A stretch of 7,694 nucleotides of DNA from contig URZS01000041.1 of assembly GCA_900552445.1 (NCBI GenBank), positions 1 through 7,694 of the forward strand, written 5' to 3'. A program made the position numbers and the translations under genes. Source of the stretch: an uncultured Veillonella sp. Lineage in GTDB: Bacteria > Bacillota > Negativicutes > Veillonellales > Veillonellaceae. The stretch's first letter is position 1. Each line of letters starts with the position of its first letter. The notes beneath the pieces are model-generated. The model saw only the letters and a list, made by a program, of their open reading frames with translations, was not told where the DNA came from and made no database searches. This document shows positions 1 through 6,016 of this stretch, piece by piece.

Positions 1-474
1 AATATTGCTTACTTAGAAGGTGAATTAGCTAAAACAGTAGCGAAATCCATCGCTTCTGAAAACGTAACAATTAGCCCAGTGCAAATGGACTTGTTACAAA
101 AACGCGTAGTTGCTAAGAATAACATCGAAGCAGCACAAGCAGCTCTTGCTCAACTTGATACATTAGGTAAACAAAACGTAGAACAATCTAATCAATTATC
201 TCAAAAATCCATTAAGTTCTTAGAATTACAACGTAATGCTAAAGTATCTGCCGATACATACAACTTGTTAACAAAGAGCTTAGAAGAATTAAAAATTAAA
301 GAAAATATCGATGGTATGGATATGCGCGTTATCAACGAGCCTACATTACCATTGAAACATTCTTGGCCACGTAAACTATATGTAATGGTTGCAGGCGGCT
401 TATTATACTTAGTGATTGCAGGCGCATTTATTTACGTTCAATACACTAGACGTATGAGTGGCACGAAAGACTAG
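1..474 (+). CDS. Wzz-type polysaccharide chain-length regulator, C-terminal part (5' truncated)
   Basis: The reading frame is open from the first base to a TAG at 472-474, giving 157 residues. The N-terminus, including the first membrane segment, lies outside the window. What is visible is a long, Ala/Gln/Lys/Leu-rich, probably coiled-coil periplasmic stretch. Next comes a segment resembling the GNVR motif of this family (FLELQRNAKV then a Tyr-Asn-Leu-Leu). Then come prolines at visible residues 114, 117 and 123 and a hydrophobic helix at about 126-148, ending in a short basic tail (YTRRMSGTKD). This is the usual end of polysaccharide co-polymerases: a proline-rich motif followed by the second membrane helix. 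In the family, such inner-membrane proteins set the length of Wzy-made polymers. No Walker motifs or Tyr-rich tail follow the helix, so no BY-kinase domain is fused. The downstream polymerase starts 8 bp later and its Shine-Dalgarno overlaps this stop codon, suggesting translational coupling. Confidence 0.88.
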   Translation, partial: NIAYLEGELAKTVAKSIASENVTISPVQMDLLQKRVVAKNNIEAAQAALAQLDTLGKQNVEQSNQLSQKSIKFLELQRNAKVSADTYNLLTKSLEELKIKENIDGMDMRVINEPTLPLKHSWPRKLYVMVAGGLLYLVIAGAFIYVQYTRRMSGTKD

Positions 475-482
475 GTGATCCT

Positions 483-1601
483 ATGGCATTTTGGATTGGT
501 CTGGCCATATTTATACTAGCCTCCATTGTGGCGGAACGATTGCTTCCGCCACAGTATAAAAAGTTTATGCCCATCCTCGTGATGTGTGTCTTAACCTTCC
601 TTGGCTTATTTAGATATGAAATTGGCACGGACTATGACTGGTATATAGTGCTATTTGATACGGTTAAAATCGATGACCTCTATCCGGAACCAACGTTTTT
701 GTTGTTAGTTGAATTTTTACATCAATTCCACTTCTCTTATCAGATGATGTTCATCGCCTATGAGTTGCCAATTATGTTGCTCTTATGGAGCGGTATTAGG
801 TATTACACAAAAGATACAGAAGTTCAGATTTTAATCGTCGCATTATACTACTGCTTACAATATTTCTTCTCCTTAAACGGTATTCGTCAAGGTCTCAGCA
901 TGGTTCTCATTTTCTGGGGTTATCGTTACTGTTTAGAACGTAGTTTGTGGAAATATTTATTAGTAGTAGCCCTTGCTGCATCTATGCATTATAGTGCTGT
1001 CGTAGCTGCCGTACTATACTTTGTGCCTACTAGAGTATTCTCTTGGTACAAGTACGCAATCGTATTTATTTTGACGTTTATCGTATTTAAGTTAAATATT
1101 GTACTAGCGTTCCTATCCGCTCTCTTTGGGATCCTACAAGTAGATGGTCGTTATTTAAACTACCTCTCCGATGTAGACTCCGTTAATATGACAGGGTTGT
1201 ACATGTTTGTACAATTTGGCTTGTTCTCCATTGCTCGCATTGCGATTATGGAACTGAAGCCACAGTATAAAGGTTTGTTAAATCTTTGGTTCTTAGGGAT
1301 TTTAGGACACTTCTTGTTCTCTTTCTCCTTGCCGATTACGCGTTTAACAAAATATTTTGAATATTTTATTATTCTCATCATGCCTTATACGATCCAATAC
1401 TTGAATTCCAACTTCCTATTACAAGTGAAAGATAAAATCTACAACTTTAAATGGGGCTACATTTTATTGTTATTTTATATGTACACCTTCTTAAATATGA
1501 TGTCTGGAATTCCACAAGATTACTATTCAAATTGGCGTAACCCATATCCATCGAGTATGAATATTGAGTACCAATTTAACTTCAAGATGTTTGATCGGTA
1601 G
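483..1601 (+). CDS. EpsG-family polysaccharide polymerase (Wzy-like), integral membrane protein
   Basis: A 372-residue, strongly hydrophobic protein with roughly ten predicted membrane segments. Two hallmarks of the EpsG family are visible. One is an Arg (R44) shortly before GTDY (residues 48-51) after the first helices. The other is an N-G-I-R-Q-G block (residues 132-137) followed by a helix and a conserved-type His (H169, in SMHYSA). EpsG proteins are inner-membrane proteins of exopolysaccharide and O-antigen loci and are generally assigned as Wzy-type polymerases joining lipid-linked repeat units on the periplasmic face. The start at ATG 483 is supported by AGGTGA at 473-478, which overlaps the stop of the chain-length gene. 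The flippase follows 15 bp downstream. Polymerase sequences are poorly conserved, so the linkage made cannot be told from sequence. The family call is firm; the polymerase role is inferred from family and neighbours. Confidence 0.88.
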   Translation: MAFWIGLAIFILASIVAERLLPPQYKKFMPILVMCVLTFLGLFRYEIGTDYDWYIVLFDTVKIDDLYPEPTFLLLVEFLHQFHFSYQMMFIAYELPIMLLLWSGIRYYTKDTEVQILIVALYYCLQYFFSLNGIRQGLSMVLIFWGYRYCLERSLWKYLLVVALAASMHYSAVVAAVLYFVPTRVFSWYKYAIVFILTFIVFKLNIVLAFLSALFGILQVDGRYLNYLSDVDSVNMTGLYMFVQFGLFSIARIAIMELKPQYKGLLNLWFLGILGHFLFSFSLPITRLTKYFEYFIILIMPYTIQYLNSNFLLQVKDKIYNFKWGYILLLFYMYTFLNMMSGIPQDYYSNWRNPYPSSMNIEYQFNFKMFDR

Positions 1602-1616
1602 AATAGGAGAAACTCT

Positions 1617-3149
1617 ATGTCTCAGAATTTTTCCAAACAGAGAAAGGTTGGCACCTTGTTGTCCTATGCACTCTTGCTAGGCAATACGATCGTCAACTTA
1701 GCTTATGTACCGATTCTACTGTCCTTTATTGGCGTTGCTGAGTTCGGTTTATATCGCTTGCTCGGCTCTATCATCGCTTATTTCAACGTACTAGACTTCG
1801 GGTTATCTGCAACGATTACCCGATTTTTAGTAAAATACAAGACCTTACAAGACCAAGAGAAAATCGATAAGCTGTTGACGATGTCTCTCATCCTCTATGT
1901 AGGTATTGGAGGATTACTTAGTCTCGTAGGTCTCATATTCTATTTCTGTATTCCATATATCTTTGGGGCTACCTTAGAACCATCTATGATCGGTAGTGCT
2001 CAACATATTTTCTTGTTGCTCTTGCTGAACCTATTGGTGCTCTTTGCATCTAAGGTCTTTGATGCGGTCATCATTTCCGAAGAGCGCTTCATTTTCCATC
2101 GTTCCGTTAGTTTACTACAAATCTTGCTACAACCCTTTGCGATTATCGGTATGATTATGATCTATCCATCGGCGTTGAGCGTTGTGTTAGTACAAACCAT
2201 CTTCAATGTGGTGCTAGTGATTGTGAAAGTACTTTACTGCCACAATACACTAGGCACTCGATTGGTGTACCGCGGCTGGGATAATGAAATTATCCTCGCC
2301 ATGCGCAATCTATCCCTTAGCATGTTCGTAGTAGCTATCGTGGACCAAGTGTTCTGGCAAAGTAACCAGCTTTTATTAGGCATGAAAATGGGCGCTGAAT
2401 CCGTTGCGATTTACGCCATTGCGAGCCAGATTTATATTAACTATATGAATATTGCTCTCGCCGTTTCTGGTACATTGTTACCGAAGATTACAGCTATGGT
2501 TACGAACAGATGCAGCGACGAAGAGTTCCAAAGCTTATTCCTCAAGATAGGGCGATTACAGTTTTATTTATTGTCCTTAATCCTCAGTGGATTTATCGTA
2601 TTTGGACATAGCTTCCTTCATTACTGGGTTGGCGATGGTTTTGACTTGGTATATATCATTACCTTGCTCATCATTGTTCCTTTTACTATCGACTTAATCC
2701 AGAACGTAGGTCTTGCTATCATGCAGGCTCGCAATGTATATCATGTGCGCGCTATCGTGTATGTTCTTGTTGGTACTTTAAACGTAGTGCTTGCATACTT
2801 CTGGATTGATGCGTACGGCATCGTCGGTGGTGCGGCGGCTACTGGTCTTTCCATGGTGCTTGGGAATGGCCTCATCATGAATGTGTACTACCAACGGACG
2901 ATGAAGCTGAATATCATTCATTTCTGGAAAGAAATTTTCCGCTTGTCCCTCGTTACTATCGTAGTAACCGTAGCAGGCTTATATATTATTCCTTATATTG
3001 ATTTAAACAAATCCATTTATATTCTGATTATTAGTATGTTAGTATACGCTTTCATTTACTTCGGGCTTCAACGAGTGATTAATTTTAACGCTTATGAGAA
3101 GCAGCTAAGTGATTCAGTTTTAGTGAAGTTAAGATTGAAGAAAAGGTAA
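1617..3149 (+). CDS. Wzx-like polysaccharide flippase (MOP superfamily)
   Basis: A 510-residue membrane protein with about 12-14 hydrophobic helices, the usual size and layout for lipid-linked oligosaccharide flippases. Near the N-terminus it has the family pattern: an amphipathic first helix, then GVAEFGLYRLLGS (about 39-51), and then LDFGLSATITRF (about 59-70), matching the 'DxGL..a..R' signature of Polysacc_synt and related MOP families. A second repeat-like half begins around residue 225 (MRNLSLSMF). In the family these proteins move undecaprenyl-diphosphate-linked repeat units from the cytoplasmic to the periplasmic leaflet of the inner membrane. The ATG at 1617 is preceded by AGGAGA (1605-1610) at 6-bp spacing. 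The polymerase lies directly upstream and the export protein directly downstream, which fits a Wzx/Wzy-dependent pathway. The substrate cannot be predicted. Confidence 0.9.
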   Translation: MSQNFSKQRKVGTLLSYALLLGNTIVNLAYVPILLSFIGVAEFGLYRLLGSIIAYFNVLDFGLSATITRFLVKYKTLQDQEKIDKLLTMSLILYVGIGGLLSLVGLIFYFCIPYIFGATLEPSMIGSAQHIFLLLLLNLLVLFASKVFDAVIISEERFIFHRSVSLLQILLQPFAIIGMIMIYPSALSVVLVQTIFNVVLVIVKVLYCHNTLGTRLVYRGWDNEIILAMRNLSLSMFVVAIVDQVFWQSNQLLLGMKMGAESVAIYAIASQIYINYMNIALAVSGTLLPKITAMVTNRCSDEEFQSLFLKIGRLQFYLLSLILSGFIVFGHSFLHYWVGDGFDLVYIITLLIIVPFTIDLIQNVGLAIMQARNVYHVRAIVYVLVGTLNVVLAYFWIDAYGIVGGAAATGLSMVLGNGLIMNVYYQRTMKLNIIHFWKEIFRLSLVTIVVTVAGLYIIPYIDLNKSIYILIISMLVYAFIYFGLQRVINFNAYEKQLSDSVLVKLRLKKR

Positions 3150-3165
3150 TACTAAGGAGATAAAC

Positions 3166-4050
3166 ATGAACAAACGTAAGTTATTAATGGCGTTGGTAGG
3201 CGCTTGCTTGGCTTGTAATGTGGCTATGGCAAATGCAGCTGGTGTTGAGTATATGGGTGGCGTTTCTACTTCTTATAATCAAGAGGTACAAGACGTATCT
3301 GTTGTTGATAGCCATATTAAAGGTAGAGATGTCGTTACTTTCAAAACAAAACATCCTACAAAGGAACAAAAGTTGACGATGGTACTAGAAAACGGCGAGT
3401 ACATTGATCCAAAAGACAGCGTATTCTCCTTGGCTCGTACAGATATTGGGGAATACCGTTTATCTAAATACGATAAAATCAACCTTCATATGCTAGGATA
3501 TAGCAATGGTGAGCTCGGCTTTACTGGTGGCGGCGATGCGACAAGTAAATCTGGTATTACCCTCATGATTGGCCCAGATGGTCGAATCAATACACCATAT
3601 ACTGGTGTTGTTAAATTGTCTGGTCTTACTTTGAATGAAGCAACAGCATTGCTTAACCAAAAATTCTCTAGATATGTACGTGATCCAGACTTAACAGTTA
3701 ACGTATCTGAATACGGCGGTCGTCAAGTCTATGTAATGGGTGAAGTACCAAAACCTGGTATCTATCGTTTAGGCGCTGATTACATGAACGTATTTGCGGC
3801 ACTTTCCAGTGCACAAGGCACAGCAAGAAAAGCTCGTCCACGTCATATTCAAGTAGTACGTGTTATCGATGATACGGTTTACGTACGTGAAGTAGATATG
3901 GAAGCTTTCATCAAGAAACAAGATATTAAACAAAATATCGCTCTTGAAGATGGCGATATGATCTACGTACCTAAATCTCACCGTATTCTTCCAAGTGATA
4001 TTGCACCATTTGCGTCACTTGCTTATACACTTCATAATGTAACTAACTAG
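3166..4050 (+). CDS. Polysaccharide export protein, Wza-like (Poly_export plus SLBB domains)
   Basis: A 294-residue exported protein. A basic N-terminus and short hydrophobic core form a signal peptide. Cleavage by signal peptidase I could fall near residues 22-24 (AMA or ANA), but V-G-A-C14 also looks like a short lipobox, so lipoprotein status is open. Residues about 27-94 are an N-terminal extension of unknown fold. The Poly_export domain spans about 95-182: YRLSKYDKINLHMLG, a Gly-rich insertion at 112-129, then a GPDGRINTPYTG block and the RDPDLTVNV strand. An SLBB domain follows (about 186-275; VYVMGEVPKPGIYRLG). In the family these proteins form the periplasmic and outer-membrane export channel for capsule or exopolysaccharide. 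At 294 residues it is shorter than E. coli Wza (roughly 360-380 residues), with a reduced C-terminal region. ATG 3166 has AAGGAGA at 3154-3160. Its place after flippase and polymerase genes supports the role. Confidence 0.92.
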   Translation: MNKRKLLMALVGACLACNVAMANAAGVEYMGGVSTSYNQEVQDVSVVDSHIKGRDVVTFKTKHPTKEQKLTMVLENGEYIDPKDSVFSLARTDIGEYRLSKYDKINLHMLGYSNGELGFTGGGDATSKSGITLMIGPDGRINTPYTGVVKLSGLTLNEATALLNQKFSRYVRDPDLTVNVSEYGGRQVYVMGEVPKPGIYRLGADYMNVFAALSSAQGTARKARPRHIQVVRVIDDTVYVREVDMEAFIKKQDIKQNIALEDGDMIYVPKSHRILPSDIAPFASLAYTLHNVTN

Positions 4051-4105
4051 TAGAATCTACTGATTTTTGTAATCTACTGATTAGAAGCATTTCGCTAACT
4101 AGTAG
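4043..4105. repeat. Nested short direct repeats (A-B-B-A) between export and cytidylyltransferase genes
   Basis: Two different exact direct repeats are interleaved here. CTAACTAGTAG (11 bp) occurs at 4043-4053 and 4095-4105. AATCTACTGATT (12 bp) occurs at 4054-4065 and 4071-4082. The first copy of each abuts the other. The end of the first repeat (AGTAG) is complementary to CTACT inside the second. A small hairpin (4049-4053 with 4057-4061) can therefore form, followed by five Ts at 4064-4068, and an alternative pairing of 4074-4078 with 4101-4105 is possible. The downstream copy also sits in a 13-bp interrupted palindrome (4096-4108, TAACTA-G-TAGTTA). The repeats are directly readable; any function as attenuator, weak terminator or operator is unproven. 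Confidence 0.6.
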
Positions 4106-4130
4106 TTATCAAAAAAAGGAGGGTATTACC

Positions 4131-4850
4131 ATGAATGTAGCTATCATTTTTGCAGGTGGTACGGGACAACGCATGAGCTCGTCCGGTATTCCAAAACAAT
4201 TTTTGCTAGTCAATCAAAAGCCCATTATTGTCCATACGTTGGAGCATTTCCAATATGCCCCTAATATCGACAAGATTATTGTAGTATCCTTAGCATCCGG
4301 GATTCCTCAAGTGGAGTCCTTGGTGGCTAGGTTTGGTCTAACGAAGGTTGTATCCATCATTCCTGGTGGTAGTACAGGTCAGGAGTCTATCTTCCGTGGT
4401 TTGGAAGAATGTCGTAGACTATTCGATGATGACACTGTAGTGCTCTTGCATGACGGGGTTAGACCAATCATCAATGAAACGATGATTGAAGAGTGCATTT
4501 CCTGCGTGCTTCATCATGGTAATGCCATTACCGTAGCACCGTCTACGGAAACTACTTTCGTAAAAGGGGAGGAGCCTCGTACGGCAGGTACAATTCTAGA
4601 TCGCTCACAATGCGTAATTGCCAAGGCGCCGCAGTGCTTCTTCTTAGGCGATATTCATAAGGCTCATCTAAAGGCGAATGAAGAGAAATTAGAATTCATC
4701 GATTCTGCGTCCATGATGCAGCACTTTGGGCACACCTTATATCTAGTAGAGGGCTTGCCTGCAAACATCAAGATTACAACGCCAATCGACTTCTACACAT
4801 TTAAAGCCTATTTAGATGTACAAGATAGTATGAATGTTATTGGTTTATAG
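4131..4850 (+). CDS. IspD/TarI-family cytidylyltransferase
   Basis: A 239-residue cytoplasmic nucleotidyltransferase, full length for the family. The N-terminal CTP-binding loop is clear (FAGGTGQRM at 7-15, then PKQF at 21-24). Further landmarks are GGSTGQESI, HDGVRP (107-112), a D191 segment (IDSASMM) and NIKITTP (212-218), whose Lys is the conserved substrate-contacting lysine in IspD relatives. HDGVRP and the IKITTP ending look closer to TarI-type and capsule-locus members than to housekeeping IspD, but this is by eye. Family members join CTP with a sugar or polyol phosphate to give a CDP-activated product plus pyrophosphate. The neighbouring SDR gene 18 bp downstream suggests joint synthesis of a CDP-polyol or CDP-sugar for the polymer. 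The alternative, methylerythritol-phosphate cytidylyltransferase for isoprenoid synthesis, is less likely in this locus. ATG 4131 has a near-perfect AGGAGG at 4117-4122. Confidence 0.87.
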   Translation: MNVAIIFAGGTGQRMSSSGIPKQFLLVNQKPIIVHTLEHFQYAPNIDKIIVVSLASGIPQVESLVARFGLTKVVSIIPGGSTGQESIFRGLEECRRLFDDDTVVLLHDGVRPIINETMIEECISCVLHHGNAITVAPSTETTFVKGEEPRTAGTILDRSQCVIAKAPQCFFLGDIHKAHLKANEEKLEFIDSASMMQHFGHTLYLVEGLPANIKITTPIDFYTFKAYLDVQDSMNVIGL

Positions 4851-4868
4851 TTACTTAGAGGATAGATA

Positions 4869-5909
4869 ATGAACAGAGTACTACAAGACGAGTTGATGCG
4901 GACCGTCAATAGCAACAAGGATTTGTTTACTTTCTTTAGTGGCCGCACTATTTTGATTACAGGTGCTACGGGCTTGATTGGGTCTATGCTCATCAAGTCC
5001 ATTATGACTGCTAATGATGTATTACATACAAATATCCGCGTAATCGGTCACGTGCGCAATATAGAAAAAGCAGAAGCTGTTTTTGAAGGCTTTAGAAGAG
5101 ATACTTTTACCATTACGAACGTAAACGTAAAGGATATTGCTGAGCCTATCGACTATATTGTTCATACCGCATCACCAACGCAGTCCAAGTTCTTTATCAG
5201 CAATCCTGTAGAAACCTTGCATACATCCATCAATCAAACGGTGGAATGCTTGGAGCTTTCAAAAGCACAAAACATTAAAAACATGGTCTATTTGTCCTCT
5301 ATGGAGCAATATGGCATCCAATACGAGGATTACCAAACAATGACCGAAGATGATTTGGGGTATATCAATCATCTAGACACGCGCAGTTCTTATTCGGAAG
5401 GCAAGCGCGCCTGCGAATGTTACTGTTATGCGTATGCCAAGGAATACGGTGTGAACGTCACCATTGCTCGCTTGGCACAAACCTTTGGGCCTGGCGTATC
5501 TGGTGAGGACAATCGCGTATCGATTCAATTTGCAAAGAGTGCTTTGCAAAATAAAGACATTGTATTGCACACCAAGGGCGAGTCTTTATCAAATTTCTGT
5601 TATCTCACCGATGCCTTAACGGGTATTTTAGTATTGCTGAAAGCTGGCGCTCCGGGAGAGGCCTATAATATATGTAATGCTAAGGAAACGCGTAGCATTT
5701 ATGACATTGCAAAACTCGTGGCTCATGAGGTCGTAGGGGGACGCATTTCCGTAGTGATCGATATTCCAGAAACGAATAACTATGGTTATGCGCCAACTGT
5801 GAAGTATTATTTAACGGCGGACAAGCTCCAAGCGTTGGGCTGGGCGCCTCAAATTAACATGAAAGAGGGTTATCAACTGCTCATGGATTACTTGGCTCAA
5901 GAGGGTTAA
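4869..5909 (+). CDS. NAD-dependent epimerase/dehydratase-family protein (extended SDR)
   Basis: A 346-residue extended short-chain dehydrogenase/reductase, likely cytoplasmic. The Rossmann NAD(P)-binding motif is TGATGLIG (31-38; GxxGxxG at 32, 35, 38). HTASPT (99-104) is the usual cofactor-contacting strand end. LSSMEQYG (142-149) carries the catalytic-type Ser, and Y175-S-E-G-K179 is the YxxxK catalytic pair. The C-terminal part (about 230-346) is the variable substrate-binding region, with the usual 'AYNICN' stretch. By eye it is closest to the UDP-glucuronate decarboxylase and sugar-nucleotide dehydratase group. Paired with the cytidylyltransferase, it may reduce, epimerise or dehydrate a CDP-linked sugar. 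Split pairs of this kind are known for CDP-arabinitol and CDP-mannitol synthesis in pneumococcal capsule loci, which I offer as analogy only. It is not TarJ-like, as TarJ is a zinc-type alcohol dehydrogenase. GAGG at 4858-4861 supports the ATG. Confidence 0.87.
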   Translation: MNRVLQDELMRTVNSNKDLFTFFSGRTILITGATGLIGSMLIKSIMTANDVLHTNIRVIGHVRNIEKAEAVFEGFRRDTFTITNVNVKDIAEPIDYIVHTASPTQSKFFISNPVETLHTSINQTVECLELSKAQNIKNMVYLSSMEQYGIQYEDYQTMTEDDLGYINHLDTRSSYSEGKRACECYCYAYAKEYGVNVTIARLAQTFGPGVSGEDNRVSIQFAKSALQNKDIVLHTKGESLSNFCYLTDALTGILVLLKAGAPGEAYNICNAKETRSIYDIAKLVAHEVVGGRISVVIDIPETNNYGYAPTVKYYLTADKLQALGWAPQINMKEGYQLLMDYLAQEG

Positions 5910-5958
5910 TGTTCTGTTATCTGTGAAAGTAGTTGTTATCTTATACTAACTATTATTT

Positions 5959-5989
5959 TTGAGAGACATAGTATGTTTAATCGTACAAT
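5959..5989 (+). promoter_or_regulatory. Possible sigma-70-type promoter for the Wzi-like gene
   Basis: In the 107-bp AT-rich gap before the Wzi-like gene, TTGAGA (5959-5964) resembles a -35 box. TACAAT (5984-5989) resembles a -10 box, with a rather long 19-bp spacer. A transcript from here would begin near 5996 and give a leader of about 20 bases containing the GAGGAG ribosome site. Such matches are frequent in AT-rich DNA, so this is a weak call. The gap is longer than the others in the cluster, which allows for separate expression of this gene. Confidence 0.25.
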
Positions 5990-6001
5990 TTTTATTACAC
6001 T

Positions 6002-6007
6002 GAGGAG
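6002..6007 (+). promoter_or_regulatory. Ribosome binding site that fixes a GTG start
   Basis: GAGGAG lies 9 bp before the GTG at 6017. No in-frame ATG gives a better start: the signal peptide begins exactly at this GTG (Lys-Arg-Ile-Lys then a hydrophobic core). This site therefore decides the start codon of the Wzi-like gene. Confidence 0.7.
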
Positions 6008-6016
6008 AGTTATCGG

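Noticed and set aside
1..474. A Wzc-like tyrosine kinase fused to the chain-length regulator
   Set aside because: The protein stops ten or so residues after the second membrane helix. There is no Walker A or B motif and no Tyr cluster.
4131..4850. Calling the cytidylyltransferase ispD of the isoprenoid pathway
   Set aside because: The locus context, the adjacent SDR and the TarI-like HDGVRP and IKITTP blocks favour a polymer-precursor role. I could not run the tree that would settle it, so no gene symbol is given.
4869..5909. Calling the SDR a TarJ-like ribitol-phosphate reductase
   Set aside because: TarJ belongs to the zinc alcohol dehydrogenase type. This protein has an N-terminal GxxGxxG and a YxxxK pair, which are SDR features.
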